The translations under genes were made by a program, and so were the position numbers. A DNA stretch of 64,000 nt from JAEUIT01 sp044220875 (GTDB lineage Bacteria; Planctomycetota; Phycisphaerae; Phycisphaerales; SM1A02). Location: the NCBI GenBank assembly GCA_044220875.1, contig JBGAQH010000002.1, forward strand, positions 124,001 through 188,000. The letters run 5' to 3'. Position 1 is the stretch's first letter. Each line of letters opens with the position of its first letter. The notes below the pieces were generated by a model, which was not told the origin of the DNA, ran no database searches, and saw only the letters and a program-made list of their open reading frames with translations. Positions 39,353 to 49,800 of this stretch are shown one piece after another.

Positions 39353-40363
39353 TCACGCCGCCGAGAAGCCCTCCGGAAGCTGCATGCCGAGGGAGAGCCC
39401 CATCGACTCCAGCACACTCTTGACCTCGCGGAGCGAGGTCTTGCCGAACGAACGGACCGCGAGAAGATCGTCTTCGGTCTTCTGCACGAGTTCCGAGACC
39501 GTCTGGATCTTCGCGCTCTCAAGGCAGTTCGACGCGCGAACCGAGAGCTCGAGATCCGTGACGGGCATATTGAGCTTGCGGAAGAGCTCCTCGTCGGCGC
39601 CGGCCTTGCCGAGCACTTCGCTCGAGACCGTCGCCTCGCCCGCGCCCTCGAACTGGACGAAGGGGTTGAGGTGCTTCCGCATGATCTTCGCCGCCTCGAC
39701 CAGGGCCATCTCCGGGGAGACGGTGCCGTTGGTCCAGACGTCGAGGACGAGCTTCTGGTAGTTGGTCCGCTGGCCGACGCGGGTGTCCTCGCACGCGTAG
39801 CGGACGCGCTGCACGGGCGAGAAGATCGCGTCAATCGGGATCTCCCCGATGACCTGCTCGACGTCGCGGCCGTACTGCTCGCTTGCCGGCTGGTAGCCGC
39901 GACCCTTCTTGACCGTGAAGGTGCACTCGAAGTCGACCGCGTCGGTGAGCGTCGCGATCAGCTTCTCGGGGTTGTGGATCGTGACCGAGGCGTCGCCTTC
40001 GATGAGCTCGGCGGTGACGTCGCCCGGACCTTCGGCGGCGAGGCGGAGCGTCTTCGGCTCATCGCCTTCCATGCTGACGATCAGGCCCTTGATGTTCAGG
40101 AGGATGTCCGTGACGTCCTCGAGGACGCCCGGGATCGTCGAGAACTCGTGGGTGATCATCTTGCCCTGGCTCTTGATCGAGACCTTGGAGATGGCCGCGC
40201 CTTCGAGACTCGACAGCAGGATGCGCCGAAGGCTGTTGCCCACGGTGATGCCGAAGCCTCGCTCGAACGGCTCAGCGGTGAAGCGGCCGAAGGTCTGCGA
40301 GCGCGACTGACCGTCGAGGGTCACGCGTGCCGGAAGTTCCAATCCTCGCCAACGAACGTGCAT
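39353..40363 (-). CDS. rpoA: RNA polymerase alpha subunit
   Basis: A 336-residue subunit that nucleates RNA polymerase assembly and contacts promoter UP elements. The N-terminal assembly domain (~1-235) holds RGFGITVGNSLRRILLSSLEGAAI. The C-terminal domain (~255-336) holds VRASNCLESAKIQTVSELVQ, with the arginine equivalent to E. coli R265, and GKTSLREVKSVLESMGLSLGM. ATG 40363 starts at the core; the open frame reaches 40534. A 256-bp gap with a terminator hairpin separates it from rpsK where rpsD usually lies. Confidence 0.96.
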   Translation of the reverse strand: MHVRWRGLELPARVTLDGQSRSQTFGRFTAEPFERGFGITVGNSLRRILLSSLEGAAISKVSIKSQGKMITHEFSTIPGVLEDVTDILLNIKGLIVSMEGDEPKTLRLAAEGPGDVTAELIEGDASVTIHNPEKLIATLTDAVDFECTFTVKKGRGYQPASEQYGRDVEQVIGEIPIDAIFSPVQRVRYACEDTRVGQRTNYQKLVLDVWTNGTVSPEMALVEAAKIMRKHLNPFVQFEGAGEATVSSEVLGKAGADEELFRKLNMPVTDLELSVRASNCLESAKIQTVSELVQKTEDDLLAVRSFGKTSLREVKSVLESMGLSLGMQLPEGFSAA

Positions 40364-40515
40364 AGCTTTGACTCCAGTCGACTGGCAGTGGCATCCGCGA
40401 TCGGCCCGAAGGCTTGGGTCGCGGCGGAAACTGGCTCGCACCTCTCGGAAACCGCCGATCCTGCCAGCGATCGGAGCCCCTTCTGTGTGACGAACCGGAA
40501 ACGATTCAACCGAAA

Positions 40516-40545
40516 CGCTTCGGGGCGCTTTCACGCGCCGAAGCG
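40516..40545 (-). terminator. Terminator-like hairpin between rpsK and rpoA
   Basis: On the reverse strand CGCTTCGG pairs with CCGAAGCG (8 bp), extended by CGC/GCG past a two-base bulge, with loop GTGAAA. It is followed by TTTCGGTT. It lies ~75 bases after the rpsK stop. Confidence 0.65.
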
Positions 40546-40619
40546 GAATGTTCCTGTGTGCGCTCCAGAGCGAGCGTGTGCCGCCGCCTCAAGCGGCGAC
40601 CGCTGCGGAGCGCCCCGAC

Positions 40620-41024
40620 TCACACGCGGCGCTTCTTCGGCGGGCGGCAGCCGTTGAACGGGATCGGCGTGTGATCCTCGATGGCCGTGACCTTCAGGCC
40701 GTTCGCCTGCAGGGCGGTCACCGCGCTCTCGCGACCCGGTCCCGGTCCACGCACGCGGACTTCGACTTCCTTCATGCCCATGCGGCGGGCCTTGTTCGCA
40801 ACCTTCTCGCTGGCGCGGGAGGCGGCGAACGGAGTCGACTTGCGGGCGCCCTTGAAGCCGACGGTGCCTGCGGAGTCCCAAGCGAGGACCTCGCCGTTCA
40901 CGTCGGTGATCGTGACGATGGTGTTGTTGAACGTCGCGTTCACATGGGCGATGCCCTTGATGACGTTCTTGCGGATCTTCTTCTTGGGAGCGTTTGCGCC
41001 CGATGCGGGAGTCTGAGTGGACAT
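40620..41024 (-). CDS. rpsK: 30S ribosomal protein S11
   Basis: A 134-residue platform protein of the 30S subunit. The core HVNATFNNTIVTITDVNGEVLAWDSAG and the C-terminal HTPIPFNGCRPPKKRRV are typical. ATG 41024 gives the normal length; the frame is open to 41099. rpsD, which usually follows, is absent. Confidence 0.97.
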   Translation of the reverse strand: MSTQTPASGANAPKKKIRKNVIKGIAHVNATFNNTIVTITDVNGEVLAWDSAGTVGFKGARKSTPFAASRASEKVANKARRMGMKEVEVRVRGPGPGRESAVTALQANGLKVTAIEDHTPIPFNGCRPPKKRRV

Positions 41025-41106
41025 TCGAAACTCGTTTTCCTGATGGCTTCGTGAGGTGCTGTGAGAGGGACGGGCGAGTGCGGAGACCGGGGTCTCCACC
41101 GCTCAC

Positions 41107-41484
41107 TTAGCCCTTCACGCCCTTCTTGCCGGCGACCGTCTTCTTCTTGCCCTTGCGGGTACGAGCGTTGCTTCGGGTGCGCTGGCCGCGGCACGGGAGG
41201 CCCTTGCGGTGACGCTCGCCGCGGTAGCACTTGATTTCCTTCAGGCGCTGGATGTCCTGGGAGACCTGGCGGCGAAGGGCACCTTCGACGACGTAGGTCT
41301 GGTCGATCATCGTGGCGATGATCGAGATCTCGCGGTCATCGAGCTGGTTCGCGCGGCGATCCGGGTCGATGCCAGTCTTCTTCAGGATGTCGGCCGCGAA
41401 CTTCGGGCCGATGCCGTGAATGTACTGAAGGGCGAACAGGATCTTCTTCTTCTCGGGAATGTCGATGCCGGCGATACGGGGCAT
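41107..41484 (-). CDS. rpsM: 30S ribosomal protein S13
   Basis: A 125-residue head protein contacting tRNA and the 50S subunit. The start MPRIAGIDIPEKKKILFALQYIHGIG and the C-terminal CRGQRTRSNARTRKGKKKTV are diagnostic. It lies 79 bp after rpmJ and 82 bp before rpsK. Confidence 0.97.
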   Translation of the reverse strand: MPRIAGIDIPEKKKILFALQYIHGIGPKFAADILKKTGIDPDRRANQLDDREISIIATMIDQTYVVEGALRRQVSQDIQRLKEIKCYRGERHRKGLPCRGQRTRSNARTRKGKKKTVAGKKGVKG

Positions 41485-41563
41485 AGTCGGGCTCGTCAGG
41501 TGTTCAGCGGCCGCTTGGCCTGCTGGATGGCAGCGTCAGGTACACGGATGAGAAACGGGCATC

Positions 41564-41680
41564 TTACCCTTGCCGCTGCTTCAGGCGAGGGTTCTTCTTG
41601 TTGATCACGAAGCGCTTGCCCTTGCGGACCACGATCTGGCAGTCCTTGGTGCGGCGCTTGATGCTGGATCGGACCTTCAT
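41564..41680 (-). CDS. rpmJ: 50S ribosomal protein L36, cysteine-poor form
   Basis: A 38-residue protein beginning MKVRSSIKRRTKDC and ending RLKQRQG. The zinc-binding form has Cys at about 11, 14 and 27 and His at about 33. Here the positions read Thr11, Cys14, Asn27 and Leu33, so zinc cannot be held. It is one residue longer than the common 37. It sits between infA and rpsM as in most bacteria. Confidence 0.95.
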   Translation of the reverse strand: MKVRSSIKRRTKDCQIVVRKGKRFVINKKNPRLKQRQG

Positions 41681-41750
41681 ATCGAGTTTCCTTGAACCCC
41701 TGAGCTGGGTTCTGCTGAAGTGGGTGAAGACGGGGCGGGATGGAGAGCGG

Positions 41751-41966
41751 TCAGTAGCGGTAGACGATGCGGCCCTTGGTCATGTCGTATGGGCTGATCT
41801 CGATCGTCACCCGGTCGCCGGGCAGGATGCGGATGAAGAACTTGCGCATCTTGCCACTCACATAGGCCAGAATCTCTTGGTTGGTCTCGAGGCGAACCTT
41901 GAACATCGCATCCGGCAATGCTTCGGTGACCTCGGCGTCGAGTGTGATCTTTTCTTCTTTGGCCAT
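41751..41966 (-). CDS. infA: Translation initiation factor IF-1
   Basis: A 71-residue single OB-fold protein that occupies the 30S A site during initiation. MAKEEKITLDAEVTEALPDAMF and ILPGDRVTIEISPYD match the family over its full length. It lies between map and rpmJ, the usual place. Confidence 0.97.
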   Translation of the reverse strand: MAKEEKITLDAEVTEALPDAMFKVRLETNQEILAYVSGKMRKFFIRILPGDRVTIEISPYDMTKGRIVYRY

Positions 41967-42046
41967 GCAGGCTTTTCAGTGGGCTGTTCGGTGACTTCGC
42001 TCGTCCCACACGGCCCGAAGGTCGTGCGAGACGGGCTCTTCTGACT

Positions 42047-43009
42047 TCATGCAGTAAGGGTGCGTCCGGCTTTCGACGTCGCCGAGGGCGTCGTCGAAAG
42101 CACATCACAGCCGCGACGGGTTATCGCGACCGTATGTTCAATATGGACGGCGGGAGAGCCGTCCGCAGCGACGACGGTCCAACCGTCGCCGAGGCGGCGA
42201 GTCTCGATGCCGATCGGATATCCCTCGTGATCGAGGCAGTCCGACGGATCGCGAGCGACGCCGTGGAGGGTGATCATGGGCTCGATCGCGATCACCATGC
42301 CGGGGCGCAGGGTGAAGTCGTCCTGTTCGACGAGCGATCTGGTCAGGCAGTTTGGGACCTGCGGGCACTCATGCAGCGAGCGACCGATGCCGTGGCCGAC
42401 ATACTCGACGACCAGCCCGTGGCCGGCATCGAGGGTAATCGACTGCATGGCTTCGGCGATCTCGCTCCACGCAATGCCAGGAGTCGCCATGCGAATGGCA
42501 GTGGCGAGCATCGATTCGGCGGTGGCAAGCAGACCGAGGAGCTCCTGCCTCACCGAGCCAACCGCAATGGTGATCGCGGAATCGGAGCACCAGCCGGCGA
42601 GCTTCACGCCGCAGTCGATCGAGACCAGGTCACCGTCGCGAATCACTCGATCGCCCGGGATCCCGTGGACGATCTCATCGTTCACGCTGATGCAGGTGCA
42701 GGCCGGAAACGCGGGCGATCCGTCCACCGAGGGATATCCGAGGAAGAGGGCAGAGGCTCCGTGGGCGTTGATCACTCCTAGGGCGGCAGCGTCGATGTCG
42801 GCGGTGGTCGCCCCGACGACACACGCTTCGCGTGCGGCCTGAAGGGCAGCCGCGACGACGGTTCCCGCAGCCCGCATCGCCTCGATCTCCTCGGGAGAAC
42901 GGAGCGAGATCGCACTTCCCTTCCTGCCGGAGGCTCGCACGCCACGCGACAGCCCGCGCCGCGCGGTTGCGGCTCGGAGGTCGATGGTGGATGCGTCAGG
43001 ACGGGACAT
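42047..43009 (-). CDS. map: Type I methionine aminopeptidase
   Basis: A 320-residue dinuclear metalloprotease that removes N-terminal methionine. Metal ligands and catalytic residues are in place: NDEIVHGIPGD, SIDCGVKLAGWCSDS (two Asp), YVGHGIGRSLHE (His), AIEPMI (Glu) and HIEHTVAIT (Glu). The N-terminus carries ~45 extra Arg/Ser/Ala-rich residues before the core, longer than the E. coli enzyme (~264). ATG 43009 was chosen because the frame above it overlaps secY. adk, often between secY and map, is absent. Confidence 0.95.
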   Translation of the reverse strand: MSRPDASTIDLRAATARRGLSRGVRASGRKGSAISLRSPEEIEAMRAAGTVVAAALQAAREACVVGATTADIDAAALGVINAHGASALFLGYPSVDGSPAFPACTCISVNDEIVHGIPGDRVIRDGDLVSIDCGVKLAGWCSDSAITIAVGSVRQELLGLLATAESMLATAIRMATPGIAWSEIAEAMQSITLDAGHGLVVEYVGHGIGRSLHECPQVPNCLTRSLVEQDDFTLRPGMVIAIEPMITLHGVARDPSDCLDHEGYPIGIETRRLGDGWTVVAADGSPAVHIEHTVAITRRGCDVLSTTPSATSKAGRTLTA

Positions 43010-43053
43010 GAGGTCGGATGGCGTCGGATGGTTTGGTATGGGGATCGAGAAGA

Positions 43054-44475
<1,422 letters not shown>

Positions 44476-44479
44476 GAAG

Positions 44480-45016
44480 TTACTTCTTGGACTTGGCGGC
44501 CTTCTCGGCGGCCTTCGCCTTCTTCACGGTTCCACGCTTTTCCTTCCACTGGGCGGCGCGATCCGGAATCACGGCTTCCGTGATGGATGCGCCCGCCTTC
44601 TCGATCTTCGCGCGAGCGGCCGCGGAGAACTTGGTGGCGTGGATCTTGACCTTCTTGGTGAGGTCACCCTCGGCCAGAACCTTCAGCGGGAGAACCGCGT
44701 TCGGGATGAGGCCCTTCTTGTGCAGCGAGGCGCTGTCGACGGTCTCTCCGTTGGAGAACGCCTGCTCGATGGCCTTGAGGTTGATGATGTTGAATTCGGT
44801 GCCGAAGCCGAAGTTCGAGAAGCCGCGCTTCGGGAAGCGACGCGCGAACGGCGTCGCACCGCCGGCATAGGACGGACGGCTGACCCAGCCGGCCCGGCTC
44901 TTCGCGCCCTTGTGCCCCTTGGTGCTCGTTCCGCCGTGACCGCTGCCCTCGCCACGGCCAAGACGCTTGCGACCCTTGTGGGCTCCGACCTTCTCGGTGA
45001 TCTCATGGATCATCAT
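44480..45016 (-). CDS. rplO: 50S ribosomal protein L15
   Basis: A 178-residue protein with the N-terminal signature GAHKGRKRLGRGEGSGHGGTSTKGHKGAKSR and a C-terminal KIEKAGASITEAVIPDRA. A Lys/Ala-rich tail adds ~25 residues. rpmD (L30), normally just upstream, is missing. Confidence 0.96.
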   Translation of the reverse strand: MMIHEITEKVGAHKGRKRLGRGEGSGHGGTSTKGHKGAKSRAGWVSRPSYAGGATPFARRFPKRGFSNFGFGTEFNIINLKAIEQAFSNGETVDSASLHKKGLIPNAVLPLKVLAEGDLTKKVKIHATKFSAAARAKIEKAGASITEAVIPDRAAQWKEKRGTVKKAKAAEKAAKSKK

Positions 45017-45154
45017 GACTGCTGCGCTCCGAGCCCGTTGTGTCGCTCCGGCTGAGGCCGCAAATGCGGTGACCGGGGCGGGAAGTCAGTGGGCCAAACT
45101 GGAAAGACTCGACTGGAAAGACTGAACGGGATCCGCGTGGTGAGGGTGACGAGC

Positions 45155-45856
45155 TTAGGCCGGAGCCGCAGCCGGTGCACCATCGTGCCCGCCGCCATCG
45201 CGGGGACGACGACCGCGACCGCCACCGCCGCCGCCGCCGTGGCGACCGCCGCGACCGCCGCGCCGCTGCTCCTCGCCCACGGTGTTCACCGGAGCCTGAG
45301 CCTTCTCGCCCGACTTGGTCGCCGGCATGAAGGCCATGCCCTTGCGGATCGCCTCCTCGACGGTGGTCTCGGTGAGCGAGTGGCCAAGGAGCTGCTCGAC
45401 CTTTTCACGAGTCCGGAGCATGCCGAGCGCCGTGAAGACCGCCTTGACGACGTTCTTCGGGTTGCTCGATCCGTAGCACTTGGTCAGGCAGTCCTGGACG
45501 CCGATCATCTCGAGCACCGCGCGAACGGCGGCGCCGGCGATGACGCCGGTACCCGGCGAGGCGGGGACGAGGCGGACCTTCGAGGCGCCAAACTGGGCCT
45601 CGACCGCGTGCGGGATCGTCTTGCCCTGCAGCGGGAAGCCACGCATCTTGCGCTTGGCTTCCTTCTGGGCCTTTTCGATGCCCTGCGGGACCTGGTTGGC
45701 CTTGGCGTATCCCATGCCGACGCGGCCCCGGCGGTCACCGACCACCACGAGCGCGCCGAAGGAGAAACGTCGTCCACCCTTCACCGTCGCGGACGTGCGG
45801 TACACGCCGACGGTGGTTGATTCGATCGAGGAGGATTCGTCAAGAAGCTCAGCCAT
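45155..45856 (-). CDS. rpsE: 30S ribosomal protein S5 with Gly/Arg-rich tail
   Basis: A 233-residue protein. The S5 core (ATVKGGRRFSFGALVVVGDRRGRVG; PGTGVIAGAAVRAVLEMIG; NVVKAVFTAL) spans ~25-185. The remaining ~45 residues (RRGGRGGRHGGGGGGGRGRRP) form an RGG-like tail absent from most S5 proteins. A 138-bp gap to rplO contains two copies of ACTGGAAAGACT. Confidence 0.96.
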   Translation of the reverse strand: MAELLDESSSIESTTVGVYRTSATVKGGRRFSFGALVVVGDRRGRVGMGYAKANQVPQGIEKAQKEAKRKMRGFPLQGKTIPHAVEAQFGASKVRLVPASPGTGVIAGAAVRAVLEMIGVQDCLTKCYGSSNPKNVVKAVFTALGMLRTREKVEQLLGHSLTETTVEEAIRKGMAFMPATKSGEKAQAPVNTVGEEQRRGGRGGRHGGGGGGGRGRRPRDGGGHDGAPAAAPA

Positions 45857-45971
45857 GGGTCTCTCTCGCTGACGCCGGTGCGGTCATTCGCACCGACTCG
45901 CTTTCCCTTTGCAGGGGTATGCCCGACGGGTGTCGGGCGTCATCGAAACGGTTCAGTGTGTACGGTCGGAA

Positions 45972-46331
45972 CTAGAACTTGAGGCCGGCCTCGCGGGCGG
46001 CGTCCGCCAGGGCCTTGATGCGGCCGTGGTAGCGGTACCCGTTGCGATCGAAGACGACCGCAGCAACGCCCGCCTTGGTGGCCCGCTCCGCGAGGAGCTT
46101 GCCGACGGCTTTGGCGACCGAGGTCTTGTCGCCGGTGGCCGCAAATCCCTTGTCGCGGCTCGATGCGGCGGCGAGGGTGTGACCCTTGAGGTCGTCGATG
46201 ATCTGGGCGTACATGTGGTCCAGCGACCGGTAGACGGTCAGGCGCGGGCGGCTGGGAACACCCAGGATGCCCTTGCGGCCGCCGAGCTTTCGGCGGGCGC
46301 GTCGGGTGGTCTTGATCTCGTGGCGGTTCAT
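45972..46331 (-). CDS. rplR: 50S ribosomal protein L18
   Basis: A 119-residue 5S rRNA-binding protein. RRARRKLGGRKGILGVPSRPRLTVYRS and the C-terminal VFDRNGYRYHGRIKALADAAREAGLKF are diagnostic. ATG 46331 gives normal length; the frame is open further through rplF by chance. Confidence 0.97.
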   Translation of the reverse strand: MNRHEIKTTRRARRKLGGRKGILGVPSRPRLTVYRSLDHMYAQIIDDLKGHTLAAASSRDKGFAATGDKTSVAKAVGKLLAERATKAGVAAVVFDRNGYRYHGRIKALADAAREAGLKF

Positions 46332-46393
46332 GGTCGGTCGTCTTTTCTTTGCTGTGTGGAAGGCGCAGGTCAGTCGCGGGCGATCGCCGGCGA

Positions 46394-46951
46394 TTACGAG
46401 CCGAACGCCTTGCCTTGCTTGCGGATGATGACCTCTTCGACGTACTTGACGCCCTTGCCGTTGTAGGGCTCCGGCTTCCGCTGCGAGCGGATCCGGGCGG
46501 CGAACTCGCCGACGGCCTGCTTGTCCGGGCCGCTGATGGTGACCTGGCTCTGGTTCACCTCGACCTTGACGGCCGAGGGAATGTCGAGTTCGATCGCGTC
46601 GGCGAATCCGAGGGCGAGGACGATCTTCTTGCCCTGAATCTTGGCGCCCCAACCCACGCCGTTGATCTCGAGCTTCTTCTCGTAGCCCTTGGTGACGCCT
46701 TCGACCATGTTCTCGATGTTGGCGCGGGTCAGGCCCCAATAGGCCTTTCGGTTGCCCTCGTCGAGCTGGGCCATGTCGACGGAGCAGACGATCTTCTTCT
46801 CGCTCTCGGTCCAGGCGACATTGACTTCGGGACGCCACGTCTGCTTGACCGTCCCCTTGGGGCCGGTCATCTCGATGGTGCGAGCGTTGGGATTGATCGT
46901 GACCTTCACGCCTGCTGGCACGGTCACGGGTTGCTTTCCAATACGGGACAT
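46394..46951 (-). CDS. rplF: 50S ribosomal protein L6
   Basis: A 185-residue protein beginning MSRIGKQPVTVPAGVKVTI with the C-terminal block GPDKQAVGEFAARIRSQRKPEPYNGKG. Complete two-domain length. ATG 46951 starts the conserved region; the upstream in-frame ATG at 46984 adds 11 atypical residues. Confidence 0.97.
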   Translation of the reverse strand: MSRIGKQPVTVPAGVKVTINPNARTIEMTGPKGTVKQTWRPEVNVAWTESEKKIVCSVDMAQLDEGNRKAYWGLTRANIENMVEGVTKGYEKKLEINGVGWGAKIQGKKIVLALGFADAIELDIPSAVKVEVNQSQVTISGPDKQAVGEFAARIRSQRKPEPYNGKGVKYVEEVIIRKQGKAFGS

Positions 46952-47070
46952 GATTCGTGGTGTCCTCTGTGTTATCCGGTGCAAGCGATCAGAAGTGCCT
47001 GAACGCCCCGGGGCTCCGATTCCAAACCACCTTCAACCAACATGCTTCAGCGCGACCAGTCGGGTCGGCA

Positions 47071-47469
47071 TCAGCAGATCTCCGCCACCACCTCGCCGCC
47101 AATGTTGGCTTCGCGGCACTGACGGTCGCTCATCACGCCGCGGCTCGTCGAGACGATCGAGATGCCGAGACCCTGAAGCGGCCGGGGAAGCTGATCGACG
47201 CCGCGGTAGATGCGGCAACCGACCTTCGAGACGCGCTCGATCTTGTTGATGAGCTGCTCGCCGCGCTGGCCATACTTCAAGTGGACGCGGATGAGGCCCT
47301 GACGGCCATCTTCCACGAACTCGAAGTCGCGGACGAAACCTTCATCCTTGAGAACCTTGACCACGCCGCGGTTCAGCTTGTTGCTGAGGCAGGTGACGGT
47401 CTTCTCGCGGTTCCGCAGTCCGTTGCGGATTCGAGTGAGCATGTCGGCAGTCAGATCGTGAAGTGCCAT
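47071..47469 (-). CDS. rpsH: 30S ribosomal protein S8
   Basis: A 132-residue protein, start MALHDLTADMLTRIRNGLRN and end STSRGVMSDRQCREANIGGEVVAEI, typical of S8, which binds 16S helix 21. ATG 47469 is the family start. Confidence 0.97.
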   Translation of the reverse strand: MALHDLTADMLTRIRNGLRNREKTVTCLSNKLNRGVVKVLKDEGFVRDFEFVEDGRQGLIRVHLKYGQRGEQLINKIERVSKVGCRIYRGVDQLPRPLQGLGISIVSTSRGVMSDRQCREANIGGEVVAEIC

Positions 47470-47612
47470 CGTTCGCTCCGTCGCCCGCCGTTCGGGATGG
47501 CCTCGGCTCAGGTGCCGTGGCCCCATCCCGCGTTCGGGCGCTCATTCTTCAGTCGTCGAAGGCCACGCGCACGTGGCCGGGGAGTTCGTACGGGGTGTGT
47601 CGCGGGGGACGC

Positions 47613-47798
47613 TTACCAGCTTGCCTTCCGCATGCCGGGGATGTAGCCCTTGAGGGCGAGTTCCCGGAGCATCATGCGGCTGATGCGAAACTTGCGGTAG
47701 ACGCCACGCTTTCGGCCGGTGATCTCGCAGCGGACTTGCTTCCGCGAGGAGAACTTCGGCGTCTGCTTCATGCTGTTGAAAGTTGCCTTGCTCGCCAT
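47613..47798 (-). CDS. rpsN: 30S ribosomal protein S14, short form without zinc ligands
   Basis: A 61-residue S14 of the short (type Z) length ending KGYIPGMRKASW. The four zinc cysteines expected near 24, 27, 40 and 43 read Cys24, Thr27, Ser40 and Met43, so the zinc finger is lost. The rest (GRKRGVYRKFRIS...LRELALKG) is standard. It lies between rplE and rpsH as usual. Confidence 0.96.
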   Translation of the reverse strand: MASKATFNSMKQTPKFSSRKQVRCEITGRKRGVYRKFRISRMMLRELALKGYIPGMRKASW

Positions 47799-47879
47799 AG
47801 TTCGGTCCTTTGGGACGGTACACGGCTGACGTGCACCTCCCGGGCGGGATCGTTGGATCCCGCTTCACTTCCTGCGGGA

Positions 47880-48590
47880 TTACCTCTTGCGGGATTCCTC
47901 GGGCCGCACGAACGGCATTCCGAGCTCGCCGAGAACGAAGCGGCTCATCTTCGGGTTCGAGTGCTCGAAGCAGACCGTGATGTGCATGCCGTGCGTGAAG
48001 GTCACGTTGGCCATGTTGATCTCGGGCCACACGGCCTGCTCGTTCAGGCCCATCGAGTAGTTGCCGGCCTTGTCGAAGGCACGGTCCTTCACGCCGCGGA
48101 AGTCCTTGATACGCGGGGTCGCGAGGTGGATGAGGCGATCGAGGAAGTGCCACATCTTGTCGCGGCGGAGCGTGACCATGAACGCCGAGGGCGCACCCTC
48201 GCGAACCTTGAAGTTCGCGACGGACTTCTTCGCGAGGATCATGACCGACTTCTGGCCGGTGATCGTCGCGAAGGTGCTCATGACGGTGTCGCGGAGCTCG
48301 GGCTTCAGCTTCTGGTTCTCGAGGAACTTGCCGACGCCCGCGTTGACCACGATCTTGGTCATGCGCGGCAGCTCGTGGGGGTTGGCGAGCTTGAACTCGG
48401 CCATCACCTTCGGGGCCACCTGCTCCATGAACTGCTTCTGGAGGCGCGGATAGTTGGTCCGGCGCCAATCGGGCTTGACGCCCGGCTCGCGCTTGACCTT
48501 CTCGGCCTTCTCGGCCGGCGCCGCCGCGCTCTTGGGAGCCTTCGGGGCCTTTTCCTTCTTGTCCTTCTTGGGGTCGTTCGAAGCCACCAT
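47880..48590 (-). CDS. rplE: 50S ribosomal protein L5 with N-terminal extension
   Basis: A 236-residue protein binding 5S rRNA. A Lys/Ala/Pro-rich extension of ~50 residues precedes the core, which begins near PRLQKQFMEQVAPKVMAEF. Core motifs IVVNAGVGKF, TGQKSVMILAKKSVANFKVREG and HITVCFEHSNPK are seen. ATG 48590 follows GGAGCGA; the frame extends to 48737 within rplX and is rejected. Confidence 0.95.
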   Translation of the reverse strand: MVASNDPKKDKKEKAPKAPKSAAAPAEKAEKVKREPGVKPDWRRTNYPRLQKQFMEQVAPKVMAEFKLANPHELPRMTKIVVNAGVGKFLENQKLKPELRDTVMSTFATITGQKSVMILAKKSVANFKVREGAPSAFMVTLRRDKMWHFLDRLIHLATPRIKDFRGVKDRAFDKAGNYSMGLNEQAVWPEINMANVTFTHGMHITVCFEHSNPKMSRFVLGELGMPFVRPEESRKR

Positions 48591-48654
48591 CGTTCGCTCC
48601 GTTCCGTTTCGCCCGTCGCACCGCGCTTCCGCACGATGACCTGGGCGAGCTGGC

Positions 48655-49017
48655 TTAGGCCTTGGCCTTCTTCTTGTTTGCGTTGACTCCGCGCGGTCCA
48701 TGGACCTTGCTGAGTTCCTTCCCGCCGCGCGCCGCAATCCGAACCTTCGAGCCGTCGGGCTTGGTGGCGAAGCGGACTCGCGTCGGCTTGCCGTCGACCA
48801 CCGGACTCACGTTCGACGCATGGATCGGCATCTCCTGCTGGATGAGGCCGCCCTGCGGACGCTGCTGCGTCGGCTTGATGTGCTTGGTCCGGATGTTCAC
48901 ACCCTTGACCACCACCCGCGTGCCGTCCTCGACGACAGCGAGCACCTCACCGACCGTGCCGCGGCTGTTGCCGGCGGTCACGATCACCGAATCACCCTTA
49001 CGAACGTGCCGGGGCAT
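48655..49017 (-). CDS. rplX: 50S ribosomal protein L24
   Basis: A 120-residue assembly protein with a KOW motif (HVRKGDSVIVTAGNSRGTVGEV) and GLIQQEMPIHASNVSPV. The start overlaps the rplN stop by one base (TGATG), fixing ATG 49017 and implying coupled translation. Confidence 0.96.
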   Translation of the reverse strand: MPRHVRKGDSVIVTAGNSRGTVGEVLAVVEDGTRVVVKGVNIRTKHIKPTQQRPQGGLIQQEMPIHASNVSPVVDGKPTRVRFATKPDGSKVRIAARGGKELSKVHGPRGVNANKKKAKA

Positions 49018-49403
49018 CAGATAACCTCCGTCGCCAGCGAGACGATCTTCATGTAGTTCTTCTCGCGGAGCTCGCGAGCCACGGCGCCGAAGATTCGGGT
49101 GCCGCGCGGGTTGCCTTCCTTGTCGATCAGCACGCACGCGTTCGAGTCGAACCGCACGTAGCTGCCGTCCTCGCGGCGGGTCGGGTACTTGGTCCGCACG
49201 ATCACCGCCTGGACCTTGTCGCCGGCCTTGACGTCCGCGTTGGCGAGGGCCTTCTTCACGGTGCAGACGACCTTGTCGCCGATGCCCATCTGAAGTCGGG
49301 TGAACTTGCCGCTGGCGGTCGAAGAGCCGAGCACGCCGATCACCATGGCGATCTTCGCGCCGCTGTTGTCGGCCACCTCGAGTCTTGATTCCTTTTGGAT
49401 CAT
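49017..49403 (-). CDS. rplN: 50S ribosomal protein L14
   Basis: A 128-residue protein starting MIQKESRLEVADNSGAKIA with VVRTKYPTRREDGSYVRFD and the C-terminal GAVARELREKNYMKIVSLA. A 6-residue insertion relative to the usual 122 residues. It lies 91 bp after rpsQ. Confidence 0.97.
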   Translation of the reverse strand: MIQKESRLEVADNSGAKIAMVIGVLGSSTASGKFTRLQMGIGDKVVCTVKKALANADVKAGDKVQAVIVRTKYPTRREDGSYVRFDSNACVLIDKEGNPRGTRIFGAVARELREKNYMKIVSLATEVI

Positions 49404-49494
49404 CGTTGGGTCATCCCGCGGCAGGCCGCGAGTGCTCCTTCAGTAAAAGCCGATGCAAGGGATGCTTGATCGGACGTGCTTGCGTACGGGAGGG

Positions 49495-49800
49495 TCAGGC
49501 GTTCTCGCCGAAGGGAAGGTCGGCCTTGCCGAGACCGCGTTCGACCACGCGAACGAGGATCCAGCTCTTGGTCCGTGAGATCGGTCGGCACTCGGCGATC
49601 TCGACGCGGTCGCCGACGCGAGACTCGTTCTTCTCGTCATGGACGTGAAGCACGGTCCGCTTCTTGATGTACTTGCCGTACTTCGGGTGCTTGTCGACGT
49701 ATGGAATCACGACCTTGCGGGTCTTGGTTCGCGTGTCGCTCTCGACGACGCCGATGCGCCGGGGAGACTTCTCGGGAATGGTGATCGCTGCGTCGCTCAC
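49495..49800 (-). CDS. rpsQ: 30S ribosomal protein S17
   Basis: A 101-residue OB-fold protein (RIGVVESDTRTKTRKVVIPY; KYIKKRTVLHVHDE; GDRVEIAECRPISRTKSW). It has a short N-terminal extension and a tail beyond the usual ~85 residues. Start overlaps the rpmC stop by 4 bases. Confidence 0.97.
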   Translation of the reverse strand: MSDAAITIPEKSPRRIGVVESDTRTKTRKVVIPYVDKHPKYGKYIKKRTVLHVHDEKNESRVGDRVEIAECRPISRTKSWILVRVVERGLGKADLPFGENA

